A stretch of 64,000 bases of DNA, taken from the NCBI RefSeq assembly GCF_011043555.1, contig NZ_JAAKGS010000003.1, forward strand, positions 346,387-410,386, read 5' to 3'. The notes below the pieces were generated by a model that ran no database searches, was not told the origin of the DNA, and saw only the letters and a program-made list of their open reading frames with translations. Each line of letters opens with the position of its first letter. Position 1 is the stretch's first letter. The DNA comes from Sphingobacterium sp. SGR-19. GTDB taxonomy: Bacteria; Bacteroidota; Bacteroidia; Sphingobacteriales; Sphingobacteriaceae. Made by a program: the position numbers and the translations under genes. Shown here in pieces: positions 34,781 through 43,587 of the stretch.

Positions 34781-35668
34781 TTATAAAAGGTTCTTACTTA
34801 AATTATTAACGATAGTAAGATACGACTTTTTATTGAATTTCTGCTGGTAGAACGAAAAATTTAAGTATGGGGGCAATGTGCCTTCTGACAGATATAGATT
34901 CGTTTGTGAATTAATTCTCCCCTTAAGAATATTGTGATAGGCAATTCTAACATCGTCAACGGGAAGTTCCTGTAAAACAGCTAAACATGACCGGTAGAAA
35001 AACGCCGGCGTGACGGAAGGCACGAAACCCACCAGCTGTTTCAGGAGTTTTGTGTATTCTGGTTTACGTAGGGAAGCCATCATAAACGATGCATCCAGTT
35101 CTTCGCAATGGTTTTGGGAACTGCGATACTCGACAACTTCTCCTTCTTCTGTATACACCAACATGCCAACATGCGATGGAAGGATACGAAGATATTTTTC
35201 CAACAGTGACACATGTGTAAACAGATAAACTTCCGTGAACGCTTTATAATAGTCAGCAAGTTGGTTATCCAGGCGTTCGGGTGTATCGAGCTCTGTCTTG
35301 ATTTCAAACACCTTGTTCGTACCGTTGATTAAAACCGTATCAGCAATAGACTGCCCTATCCGGAATTCGTTGAGCAAGATAGTATCCTCCAGAGCATAGT
35401 ATTTTAATACGTAATCATTTAACAGTTTATTCTTATAAATATACTCGTGCCGATAATGTTGTTCCAGAAGATTGTAGGAATATGCTATCAAATCGTCGAG
35501 CCGAGCGGGCTTGTCTTGCACAAGTTTTTCCCACCCAGCATATTTCTTCATCCTACGGATATAGGAGGACTGATTACTACTGGTTGATAGCTTTTTAAAT
35601 GCTGCATGCGACACCAACGAAGCCAATTCGCGCAACTGTGCTTTGTGGTATGTCGGGCAGGTCTGCAT
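34781..35668 (-). CDS. sce7726 family protein, putative PD-(D/E)xK nuclease-like
   Basis: The 295-residue protein has the family core IADTVLINGTNKVFEIKTE, followed by LDNQLADYYKAFTEVYLFTH. The D...ExK order within a beta-hairpin is the signature of a restriction-endonuclease-like fold, as proposed for sce7726 proteins. It lies upstream of the ImmA/IrrE-DUF4411 pair in the same direction, so the three may form one defence module. The same TAACTTTG box precedes its ATG by a few bases. Confidence 0.75.
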   Translation of the reverse strand: MQTCPTYHKAQLRELASLVSHAAFKKLSTSSNQSSYIRRMKKYAGWEKLVQDKPARLDDLIAYSYNLLEQHYRHEYIYKNKLLNDYVLKYYALEDTILLNEFRIGQSIADTVLINGTNKVFEIKTELDTPERLDNQLADYYKAFTEVYLFTHVSLLEKYLRILPSHVGMLVYTEEGEVVEYRSSQNHCEELDASFMMASLRKPEYTKLLKQLVGFVPSVTPAFFYRSCLAVLQELPVDDVRIAYHNILKGRINSQTNLYLSEGTLPPYLNFSFYQQKFNKKSYLTIVNNLSKNLL

Positions 35669-35672
35669 AGAG

Positions 35673-35680
35673 CAAAGTTA
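35673..35680 (-). promoter_or_regulatory. Bacteroidota -7 box adjacent to the ATG
   Basis: TAACTTTG (35680-35673 on the minus strand) stands four bases before the sce7726 ATG at 35668, the same arrangement as before the ImmA/IrrE gene. It suggests a leaderless transcript. Confidence 0.45.
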
Positions 35681-35697
35681 GTAATTTGATTAGATTT

Positions 35698-36243
35698 TTA
35701 AATTAATGTTGCTATGTCTACTTTTCGATCCGGGTATTTATTGATATTGACAACAAATTTATTGTCTTTAGCAAATACAGAACTCGGACTTATAACAACC
35801 TCGAACAGCCCAGATTTTGTAATTACTCTTAAGGAACCATCTGGAGTGCGAGGTATCTTAACAAATCGTTCCATACCCTTAGCTAACAATGAATACCCCC
35901 TATCTTTACTGTCATAAAAAATTATTTCTTTGTCCTTATTGGTTTCAAGTTTCTCCCGTTCCTTATCATATGTATCCTTATCTATCGCACCTGCATCTAA
36001 CAAGCCTTGCAGCTTAAATAGAGAATCAATATAATCATTTTTTTTGTCTGTACTTGCTTTGGCAAGCAAAGCTTTTTCAAATTCTTCTGTGTCTTTTCGT
36101 TTAGAAGAAAGTACGACAAGAAATCCTATAAGCGGAGAAAGGAAAAGTGAAATAAAAAATGCCCCGAGAGATCCAATTTTTCTCTTGTCTCCTATCGCTG
36201 TGACCACCATGGTCAAAATAATCCACAAAATAAACCATTCCAT
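35698..36243 (-). CDS. SHOCT-domain membrane protein
   Basis: This 181-residue protein has two membrane helices at the N-terminus (MEWFILWIILTMVVTAIG and LGAFFISLFLSPLIGFLVVL), then a SHOCT motif (LFKLQGLLDAGAIDKDTYDK) and a C-terminal domain of about 70 residues. SHOCT segments are short oligomerisation modules found in many membrane-associated bacterial proteins. It lies just before, and in the same direction as, the sce7726 gene. Confidence 0.7.
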   Translation of the reverse strand: MEWFILWIILTMVVTAIGDKRKIGSLGAFFISLFLSPLIGFLVVLSSKRKDTEEFEKALLAKASTDKKNDYIDSLFKLQGLLDAGAIDKDTYDKEREKLETNKDKEIIFYDSKDRGYSLLAKGMERFVKIPRTPDGSLRVITKSGLFEVVISPSSVFAKDNKFVVNINKYPDRKVDIATLI

Positions 36244-36470
36244 AATTGGTGTAAAATATTTATTGTTATCGATGTATTGAATATTAGCTTATACTATTTT
36301 TCTTATCGAGCCGATATATCAACTCTTTTTCCATGATTTCTAATTCGGCATAAAGGTAAAGCATGAATTCTGCGGCAAAGTATGGGAAACCGTAAAGCTA
36401 ATGGATATTTCCATTTTTAGCTATATTTAACCCATGTACTAAACAAAAGAAAAAAAACTGAAATTGGTTA

Positions 36471-36635
36471 ATGAAAGATATTGAAATAAAGCTCGCGTCC
36501 GCAAATGACGCTATTAAAATAGAACCGATTTTCTCGCTATATCGGGAATTCTACGGAATGGGAAAAGATAGCTCGGGAACAATAGATTTCTTACGTGAAA
36601 GACTTGAAGGCAATGAGTCAATTTTGCTATATGCG
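36471..36635 (+). pseudogene. Truncated GNAT acetyltransferase gene
   Basis: The first 55 codons read as a GNAT N-terminus (IEIKLASANDAIKIEPIF, YREFYGMGK, FLRERLEGNESILLYA). After about 36635 the frame runs into the 11-bp periodic array and ends at 36764 without motif A, the acetyl-CoA-binding part. The 3' two thirds of the gene are missing, so the protein cannot be active. Confidence 0.65.
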
Positions 36636-36668
36636 CCTTCCACATGCGTAGACTTTATTAAGACCTTA

Positions 36669-36806
36669 TTCGGATGTTATTCGCATGTTGTTCGGAAGAT
36701 TACCGGCATTCTACCGGTAAATTACCGTGTATGTACCGTGCGCAACACGGTAAATCCTCGGTAAATACACGGTAAATCATCGTTGAACGGGCGAACAGAG
36801 TCCGAA
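36669..36806. repeat. Dyad-symmetric 11-bp periodic array, second example
   Basis: Motifs start every 11 bases: TTCGG 36669, TTCGC 36680, TTCGG 36691, ACCGG 36702 and 36713, ACCGT 36724 and 36735; then ACGGT 36747, TCGGT 36758, ACGGT 36769, TCGTT 36780, GCGAA 36791, CCGAA 36802. The centre is at 36743, and left and right motifs pair around it with at most one mismatch each. It has the same design as 14697-14917 but a different motif series. It directly follows the broken GNAT gene. Confidence 0.8.
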
Positions 36807-37037
36807 CAGTGTATAAACAAAGGTTAAATAGCATTCGAAGAGACGTTAGAAACGCTATAGCTTTTCGTTGAGTCCCTCATTAACCAGCAAGGATGCGACC
36901 TCGGCATATGAAAAAACAGCGAAGGCGTGTATCTTCCTGTTTACGTGTATGCACAAAATGAGGGATTCGTCGCATTACAATAAAAGTTTATTGTTACCTT
37001 TATTGGTATAATGAATTATGATCGAAACCATTAAGTT

Positions 37038-37397
37038 ATGAGTAAAACCAAAACAGAACTAAAAGCAGCAGCCATAACGGACGATGTCCTCGTCAATAAG
37101 ATATACGAGTTTAGAGGACAAAAAGTAATGCTAGATAGTGATCTGGCGGAGTTGTATAGGGTAGAGACACGGAGGCTTAAGGACCAAGTAAGGAGAAATA
37201 TTATTCGCTTTCCTGAACATTTTATGTTTGAGTTAAATAAAGAAGAATATGGCTCCGTTCTAAGATCGCAAAATGCGACCTCAGAACAAGGCCGCTATTC
37301 CAAATACTTACCCGACCGCTTGCAGGAAAAGCAGGATAACTCTCCTACTGCGCCAAAAGTAAAAAAGGTAATAGGTTTTAAAATTGGTGACAAATGA
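37038..37397 (+). CDS. ORF6N-domain protein, internally deleted (copy 3)
   Basis: The 119-residue frame keeps the ORF6N N-terminal domain (KIYEFRGQKVMLDSDLAELY, then VRRNIIRFPEHFMFEL). After SQNATSEQGRYSKYLP it jumps directly to the C-terminal DRLQEKQDNSPTAPK, so about 75 residues present in copies 1 and 4 are missing. The same deletion is in copy 2, so it came before the block was duplicated. It may still bind DNA but lacks the coiled coil. It overlaps the DUF2071 start (ATGA). Confidence 0.75.
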   Translation: MSKTKTELKAAAITDDVLVNKIYEFRGQKVMLDSDLAELYRVETRRLKDQVRRNIIRFPEHFMFELNKEEYGSVLRSQNATSEQGRYSKYLPDRLQEKQDNSPTAPKVKKVIGFKIGDK

Positions 37398-38101
37398 AAA
37401 TTCGAACCATACATGGATACATCGATAGAAGAATCTTAATAAACTTCACGGCTGCCCCCAAAGTGGTCGAGAAAATTGTTCCATTTCCATTTCGACCTAA
37501 AATTTACAAAGGAAAAGCTATCGTTGGAATCTGCCTCATCAGACTTAGAAACATAAAGCCCAAAGGATTGCCTGACTTCCTTGGCGTAAACTCAGAAAAC
37601 GGTGCTCACCGGATCGCTGTTGAATGGGACGAAAACAACGAAACAAAGTCTGGTGTATATATTCCCCGTAGAGACACATCCTTAAAACTGAACACACTTG
37701 TTGGAGGCAGAATATTTCCCGGTAAGCATCATTATGCAAAATTCCATGTAGAGGAAAACAACGATAATTTTCACATTGATTTTAAGAGTTCTGATAACAC
37801 GCTCATATCCATTGATGCAACCGAAGCCTTACTATTTAGCGAAAGTTCCATTTTTGAAAGTTTGGATAAAGCCTCGGCTTTTTTTGAAGATGGAGATCTC
37901 GGATACTCGCCCAACAAAAGAAAATTTGATGGGCTGAGGTTGAAAGCATATACGTGGAAGGTTAAACCACTTGACGTTTCAGCAGTGGAATCTAGCTTCT
38001 TTGAAAATGAAGAAATCTTCCCTAAGGGTTCGGTGACGTTTGACAATGCCCTACTGATGACAAATATTGAACATGAATGGAAAAGTGAGGATAGTAAATA
38101 A
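37394..38101 (+). CDS. DUF2071 family protein (copy 2)
   Basis: This 235-residue protein is nearly identical to the copy at 29299-30006, with the same FPFRPKIYKGKAIVGICLIR and GVYIPRRDTS motifs. Differences are few and mostly conservative (IIPF to IVPF, ENSGN to ENNDN, RPLD to KPLD), so both copies look functional. The start overlaps the ORF6N stop. Confidence 0.85.
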   Translation: MKIRTIHGYIDRRILINFTAAPKVVEKIVPFPFRPKIYKGKAIVGICLIRLRNIKPKGLPDFLGVNSENGAHRIAVEWDENNETKSGVYIPRRDTSLKLNTLVGGRIFPGKHHYAKFHVEENNDNFHIDFKSSDNTLISIDATEALLFSESSIFESLDKASAFFEDGDLGYSPNKRKFDGLRLKAYTWKVKPLDVSAVESSFFENEEIFPKGSVTFDNALLMTNIEHEWKSEDSK

Positions 38102-38109
38102 CAAAGAAT

Positions 38110-38304
38110 ATGAAAAAGGGTTATGGTTTTGAGGTATCGTTAAATGGAAAAAAAATAGCGCGAGCCGGAATACCAAAAGATAATTATGTGGTCAATTGTA
38201 TCGTAGACGCCGTTCATAGAAAAGATGGCAGCGAAGAATTATATATGCGTTATCAGGTAAAACTTTATCCCCATTATAAAGAAGGTTTCTGCGCCACTTA
38301 CTGA
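38110..38304 (+). pseudogene. Truncated copy of the small protein that follows DUF2071
   Basis: The first 47 codons equal those of the gene at 30016 (KKGYGFEVSLNGKKIARAGI). From 38250 on the frame reads into an antisense transposase fragment and ends after 64 codons. The C-terminal 70 residues of the full protein are lost. Confidence 0.8.
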
Positions 38305-38413
38305 GCAAACTGGGATCTATAGCCAGCTCCTTTGCAACTTCTGCTACCGAACCTCTAACAACGCTCAGATCCACCGCCATTATCTTAAATGAATCATCAA
38401 ACTTTCTATGCAT
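38250..38413 (-). mobile_element. IS3-type transposase OrfA N-terminal fragment
   Basis: On the minus strand from 38413 the frame reads HRKFDDSFKIMAVDLSV...GSVAEVAKELAIDP, SLLSKWRRN, the typical helix-turn-helix start of IS3/IS911 OrfA. After about 50 residues it runs into the truncated small gene, so only the 5' end of the insertion sequence remains. No inverted terminal repeat or OrfB was found nearby. Confidence 0.7.
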
Positions 38414-38661
38414 CTCTACAAATTTAAAATTACTTATTAAATATGTCTCGCACTAAAGGTAGTAACTCCAATCTTATGTTGCATCAATAAATGAAGTACA
38501 ATCTCGAAGTATTAGTGACAAAGAATAATTGTACTATAAGCCAAAGCATATACCAGGTCTAAATATGCAAACTTGAAAGCTGCTACGTTCTTTATTTTCC
38601 AATAGTCTTAGTTGTTATGTTTATGCCTTTATTTCATCAACAACGGGCATGCTTTCTATAG

Positions 38662-40584
38662 TTACATATAAGGCCAGCGTACAAAGGCTTCAATTGCTTC
38701 GTAATCTGCCAAGCCGAGCTGGTGATACAGCGCAGCCGTCTCGCAGGTGCGATCCTCGGCTCTTACCCAAAACTCTCTCGGATCGTCGCCAGGGAATACT
38801 GGGGTATCCTTTTGCGATTGGTGCTTGAATATGGACAGCCGCTTTCGTCTTACCTCGTGCGGCGAAAGCGGCACTGCCATCTCGATTTCATGAATAGGAT
38901 ACTCGTGCCAAGCTCCACGATAAAGCCACAACCAACATTCTTTAATCCATTCATCCGTTCGCGCCAGTCTTTGCAGCGCTTCCAAAACAATATCAAAACA
39001 AACCCTGTGTGTGCCGTGTGGATCCGCAAAATCGCCGGCAGCAAAGACTTGATGCGGCTTTACTCGGCGCAGCAGTTCCATGGTTTGCAGGATATCATCC
39101 TCATACGTAACCGTTTTAGAAAACTTACTTCGGTCGTAAAAGGGAAGATCCTGAAAATGTATATTTTCATCTGGCAGCCCGACGAAGCGTGCACCGGCTA
39201 TTGCTTCTCCTTTCCGGATTAAAGCTTTGATGGTTCGGATCAGCTCCGTATCAATCTGGTTCGGTTGCTTCTTTTCAAAAAATGCTGTGGTCTCTGCGTA
39301 GAAATTTTCCGTCAATCCCGTATCGCCGCCGGTTATCGTGCTAAAGTCGCGCGTAAATTCGATGTAACGCAACACATCATCATCCCATACGGCTGTATTA
39401 CCTGAAGTTTGATAAGCCACGTGGACGTCATGGCCCTGGTCTACCAACCTGATAAAAGTTCCGCCCATGGAAATAACATCATCATCTGGATGAGGAGAAA
39501 ATAGCAGCACGCGTTTCAATGCCGGCTCCGCACGTTCCGGTCGATTGGAATCATCAACACCAGGTTTCCCGCCCGGCCAACCGGTGATCGTACGCTGCAA
39601 CTGGTTAAAGATGTCAATATTGATGTTGTAGGCAGGTCCCTTTTCCATGATCAACTGTGCCATTCCGTTATTGTTGTAGTCATCTTCCGTCAGCTTCAGA
39701 ATGGCCTTACCTAACTTGGTCGACAGCCAAATGACAGCTTTTTTTACAAGTGTATTATCCCATACGACCTCACGGGCCAGCCACGGCAAATGGAAACGCG
39801 TCAGTTGTGACGCGGCACCCTCATCGAGTATAAACTCCACATGGTCCGACAACTGCAGGTAGGTCGCGGGGATATCGGCAGATATCTCCCCTTCCACCGC
39901 TTTTTTTACGATTTCAGCTTTCTTTTCATTCCAGGCCATCAACACGATTTCCCTGGCCTTAAAGATCGTCCCCACTCCCATGGTAATGGCTTTCGTAGGG
40001 ACATTTTCCTTCCCCCCGAAATCTCGGGCTGCATCGCGTCGGGTGAGATCGTCCAAGGTAACAAGCCGGGTGCCCGAGTTAGGTGCTGAGCCCGGTTCGT
40101 TGAAACCGATGTGTCCGGTGCGTCCAATTCCAAGAATTTGGATATCCAAGCCGCCGAGCGACGATATTTTTCGTTCATATGCTTCACAGAATGCCTGGAT
40201 ATCCACTTCATCTAGCGTACCGTCTGGCATATGGATATTTTCACGTCGAATGTCGACGTAATCGAATAGGTGCTTATTCATGAATGTTACATAGCTCTGA
40301 TCGGTATCCGGCCGCATGGGATAATACTCGTCTAGGTTAAACGTAACTACATTGGCGAAGCTCAACCCATCTTCCCGATGCATCCGAACAAGCTCCCGAT
40401 ATACTTTCACTGGGGTGGCACCTGTCGCAAGGCCCAGCACCGCTATTTCGCCTTGCCCTTGTTTGGCTTTTATAATGCTTGCTATACGCTGTGCAACCTC
40501 GATCGAGGCTTTGCTTTGATCGGAATATACCCGAACGGGAATTCGTTCAAAACGTGTTTCTTCTAATAAATTTAATCTTGCCAT
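38662..40584 (-). CDS. nagB: Glucosamine-6-phosphate deaminase fused to a PIG-L/LmbE-like domain
   Basis: Residues 1-270 are NagB: GLATGATPVKVYREL, TFNLDEYYP, GIGRTGHIGFNEPGS. From about residue 360 a PIG-L (LmbE) deacetylase-like domain follows with the zinc motif SPHPDDDVISMGGT. This 640-residue fusion is the usual NagB form in Bacteroidota. NagB converts GlcN-6-P to fructose-6-P and ammonia, feeding amino sugars into glycolysis; the role of the second domain is unknown. It is the last gene of the 14-gene operon, so the operon ends in amino-sugar catabolism. Confidence 0.93.
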   Translation of the reverse strand: MARLNLLEETRFERIPVRVYSDQSKASIEVAQRIASIIKAKQGQGEIAVLGLATGATPVKVYRELVRMHREDGLSFANVVTFNLDEYYPMRPDTDQSYVTFMNKHLFDYVDIRRENIHMPDGTLDEVDIQAFCEAYERKISSLGGLDIQILGIGRTGHIGFNEPGSAPNSGTRLVTLDDLTRRDAARDFGGKENVPTKAITMGVGTIFKAREIVLMAWNEKKAEIVKKAVEGEISADIPATYLQLSDHVEFILDEGAASQLTRFHLPWLAREVVWDNTLVKKAVIWLSTKLGKAILKLTEDDYNNNGMAQLIMEKGPAYNINIDIFNQLQRTITGWPGGKPGVDDSNRPERAEPALKRVLLFSPHPDDDVISMGGTFIRLVDQGHDVHVAYQTSGNTAVWDDDVLRYIEFTRDFSTITGGDTGLTENFYAETTAFFEKKQPNQIDTELIRTIKALIRKGEAIAGARFVGLPDENIHFQDLPFYDRSKFSKTVTYEDDILQTMELLRRVKPHQVFAAGDFADPHGTHRVCFDIVLEALQRLARTDEWIKECWLWLYRGAWHEYPIHEIEMAVPLSPHEVRRKRLSIFKHQSQKDTPVFPGDDPREFWVRAEDRTCETAALYHQLGLADYEAIEAFVRWPYM

Positions 40585-40628
40585 CTTTTTAAACTAGTCA
40601 TTGAAATACATTTATAGACAGGGTGATG

Positions 40629-42155
40629 TTACCATTTTGGATTTACCAACACTTCATCACATAATATCAAACACCCGGTATCCTGATCAGCTAAGACTTT
40701 GATGTATCGCGCATTGATCTGAATGCCATTCACCGCAGCAATATCGATCCAACAGTCGTGTCGGTCATTTTTTGAAGCTGTCATGGCCACCGCTTTCACC
40801 CTTCGATACGTTTTTCCATCCATTGATGCATAGAAGCTAACTACCGATGGTAAGGCGATATCCTTCGGTCGGTAATGTAGGAACCGGGCAGCCAAACTGT
40901 TTACAGTTGTTGTCTTTTTAAGGTCAATCACAACCTCCATCTTCCCGTCTTCGAAACCGACCCAAGTAGGCTGTCTATCATCTTCTTGGCCCAATCGGCT
41001 ATCGGACAAGTTGCCTTTACCATAAGCTGTTGCTGGCTTCGTCAGGTACTTCACCTTCGCCCCCACCGCGGTGTGTGCAACATCACCTTTAAAAGTCTGC
41101 TCGAGCAGTGGCCAGCGTCCTTTTCCAGCTTTCCACTCCATAAAGTCGAGGTAAGCCTGCGCGGATTCTATCGGTTGCCCAATCGGCATATCGGTAGTCG
41201 CTTTATCCAGTATTCCGTACACCGAAAAGCTGATTACCTGTTCGGCACCCGCCATAGTGGCGCCCACAATCTGCGACAGGTAACGCGGAAACGCCGTCGG
41301 GATCAAGGCGGACTCCCGAGAATTATCTTCCCTTTCCCAAGTAAACGATTCGACATTCGACCAAAACTGGATATCGGTATCTTGGTGAATTTGACCTAAT
41401 TTTTTGAAATTAGCTTTCATCCGTGGCATCGGAAGTGGCTCACGTACGCATCCGATCTCGTCTTGATAAGCAATAATATCTACTTTTAATTTTTTTATCT
41501 GCGCGGCAAACATGGGATTATCGATATCGGCATGGCATATTCCATATGGAGATATCATGATCTTGGCCTTAGGCGTAAGATTACGTGCGCTTTCCGCCAG
41601 ACTATTTGCCGCTTCAATGGCCTGATCGGGCAGAATGGGTTCCATACTATCTTCGACTGGCAGGTACCACCCAAAAAACGACTTGTGCCGACTGAATAGA
41701 TCAGCCGTCTCCTTCATGATCTGTAACTGTATTTTCTTGATCATCGGATCCCGAATATTATCATCTTGATTGATGGCCCAGCCACAGCTCATAAACACAT
41801 GCATTCCATGCTGATCAGCCGCTTCCATGATCGCTTCCACCGGACTTTGTTGGCCTTCGGGATAGGCTGGGGGCATAAATTTGGAGGGATAGAAGGACTT
41901 CTGTTGGTCCGCTACGGCCATGATCACGACATAAGACAGTCCCATTTCAGCGTATTCCCCTATCTTGGTTTTCCAGAATTCCGGAGTCCTATAATCGACA
42001 TGTGCAGGATTCATATATTTGTTTCGCACATCTTGATAAGGCAAATTGATCCATGTACCTTTTAACGGCTTTACGGCCTGGGCCTGAGCTTGCTGGCTAC
42101 AGAAGCCAACCAATAATAAAAGAGTCGTAACCCATTTTTTTAATATATTTTCCAT
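40629..42155 (-). CDS. DUF4434 protein with C-terminal discoidin-like domain, exported
   Basis: The 508-residue protein has a signal peptide (ILKKWVTTLLLLVGFCSQQAQA), a DUF4434 TIM-barrel-like domain (about 30-340: GTWINLPYQDVRNKYMNP, FMSCGWAIN, FGWYLPVEDSMEPI, IISPYG-type strands) and a C-terminal discoidin/F5-8-like carbohydrate-binding domain (about 385-508: MEVVIDLKKTTTVNSLAARF). DUF4434 proteins resemble glycoside hydrolases and occur in glycan-use loci. It is one of three DUF4434 proteins in this operon. Confidence 0.82.
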   Translation of the reverse strand: MENILKKWVTTLLLLVGFCSQQAQAQAVKPLKGTWINLPYQDVRNKYMNPAHVDYRTPEFWKTKIGEYAEMGLSYVVIMAVADQQKSFYPSKFMPPAYPEGQQSPVEAIMEAADQHGMHVFMSCGWAINQDDNIRDPMIKKIQLQIMKETADLFSRHKSFFGWYLPVEDSMEPILPDQAIEAANSLAESARNLTPKAKIMISPYGICHADIDNPMFAAQIKKLKVDIIAYQDEIGCVREPLPMPRMKANFKKLGQIHQDTDIQFWSNVESFTWEREDNSRESALIPTAFPRYLSQIVGATMAGAEQVISFSVYGILDKATTDMPIGQPIESAQAYLDFMEWKAGKGRWPLLEQTFKGDVAHTAVGAKVKYLTKPATAYGKGNLSDSRLGQEDDRQPTWVGFEDGKMEVVIDLKKTTTVNSLAARFLHYRPKDIALPSVVSFYASMDGKTYRRVKAVAMTASKNDRHDCWIDIAAVNGIQINARYIKVLADQDTGCLILCDEVLVNPKW

Positions 42156-42182
42156 ACTTTACTATTTATTGCTGGGCGAAGG

Positions 42183-43526
42183 CTAGTCAATGTAAAACCA
42201 GCCCACCCCTTTTTCCGTATATACCATTTTCCAATGAGCGCCTTGTTCCTTGATCAACGATAAAGGAACCACTGCTTCCGCAAGCACATCCGACTGTAGC
42301 GAGGCATCTTTATATAGGGTTCGGGGTGTTTCATCCGTTAGATTTCCCGTCGTCCAGATCCCTTCCTTCTTCGCAAAGGCATACTCGTAAGCAGTGTTCG
42401 TGTAATAACCTGACTGGAGCGATAGATCGAAAAAGCGCAGCCACCATTCAGGATGCCGTTTAGCGACAGCCGGATTGCTGTAGCCAAGTGAAACGATATC
42501 GGCTTGTATACTCAAAGCCATCTTCGGGTTTGCCTGTTGTATGGCCTTTGCCAGGGAGGTGTACTGGATTAAATAATCGTAAGTCAGCGCTGGATCTAAC
42601 CAATCCTGTGCCGCTGTTTGTAGCACCATTACATCAGGCTGTACCTCTTTAGCCATTTTGACCATATCCAAACCAAAATGTTCCCGTATCTCGGCCATGG
42701 TACCCTTTCGCACGGCCATTCCCCAAGCAGCATACAACACCTCTGGTGCAGATTCCTTGATGGCAGCCTTTATCTTCTTGTTAAAATCCAATATCGCATC
42801 TACGCGGAAATCCATCCATTTGTTGTACAGGGTCTGATCGTTGCGGATGTAATCAAAAGACAGTGTCGCCGCATTAGTACCTCTCTGCTGAGCGGTAAAT
42901 TTTTTTCGGGCATAGGCACTGATATCGCCATAGAAGCCATTCGATTGCAAGGTTTTCCATTCGGGAAAGTAGCTCTCGGCAAACTCGATACCTGCTACAT
43001 CATAATTACTCAAGATCGCCTTTACGCGGCTTATCTGCCAATCGACAAATTCGGGACGGTGGAACGAGTAAAAGTGGATCCCTTGACTCGGATAAGGCGT
43101 TAAAAACTCCATTTGCCATTCGACGGGCAGGCTAGAGTCACCGTAAATACAATTACCCAATAGCATGATCCATACCGCGATCCCTTCCTTCTTTAATGCT
43201 TGCAGGTAGTCGGGACGAAGCAACTGATTGTCTTTGCGCCCGTCCCAATAGCCGGCTACAAAAAAATGGACAGATTTAATATTGGCCATTTTTAGGTCTG
43301 CTACCAACGTTTCCGGTGATATACCTTGCTCGTTCAGCATGACGGGGTCAATTTGAATAGAATTACCTTTTATCTTTTTAAGGGCGGGGGTTTCCACAAA
43401 ACCTTCCTTGGGAGGGTCGCCCCCCGGTCCGTCGTCTTTACCGTCCGTAGCTGCTGGTTCTGATGCTTTGCAGCCCAGTAGCAGTATGAGGAATAGCAAA
43501 GCCTGTAATCTTATACCTATATGCAT
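42183..43526 (-). CDS. Putative glycoside-hydrolase-like (TIM-barrel) surface lipoprotein
   Basis: The 447-residue lipoprotein has the lipobox LLLGC near residue 19 and a Gly/Asp/Pro-rich linker (DGKDDGPGGDPPKEG). The barrel-like domain contains SVHFFVAGYWDGR, IAVWIMLLGNCIYG, a candidate acid VAGIEFAESYFPEW and YAAWGMAVRKG. These resemble (beta/alpha)8 glycosidases of unknown class. The lipid anchor and linker suggest a cell-surface enzyme that acts before SusCD import. I cannot name its family. Confidence 0.65.
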   Translation of the reverse strand: MHIGIRLQALLFLILLLGCKASEPAATDGKDDGPGGDPPKEGFVETPALKKIKGNSIQIDPVMLNEQGISPETLVADLKMANIKSVHFFVAGYWDGRKDNQLLRPDYLQALKKEGIAVWIMLLGNCIYGDSSLPVEWQMEFLTPYPSQGIHFYSFHRPEFVDWQISRVKAILSNYDVAGIEFAESYFPEWKTLQSNGFYGDISAYARKKFTAQQRGTNAATLSFDYIRNDQTLYNKWMDFRVDAILDFNKKIKAAIKESAPEVLYAAWGMAVRKGTMAEIREHFGLDMVKMAKEVQPDVMVLQTAAQDWLDPALTYDYLIQYTSLAKAIQQANPKMALSIQADIVSLGYSNPAVAKRHPEWWLRFFDLSLQSGYYTNTAYEYAFAKKEGIWTTGNLTDETPRTLYKDASLQSDVLAEAVVPLSLIKEQGAHWKMVYTEKGVGWFYID

Positions 43527-43587
43527 TATACTCCTTTTGTTTAAAAAAAACGACAGTAAACTGTCTTAATCTACTCCGATTTACGCT

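Larger units (their letters stand above)
36972..38249. repeat. 1.28-kb duplicated block, copy Y
   Basis: This is the same block as 28877-30155: ORF6N leader, internally deleted ORF6N, DUF2071 and the start of the small gene. Its ORF6N frame is still open, unlike copy X. It ends at 38249 where a transposase remnant begins, so the breakpoint coincides with an insertion-sequence fragment. Confidence 0.9.
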
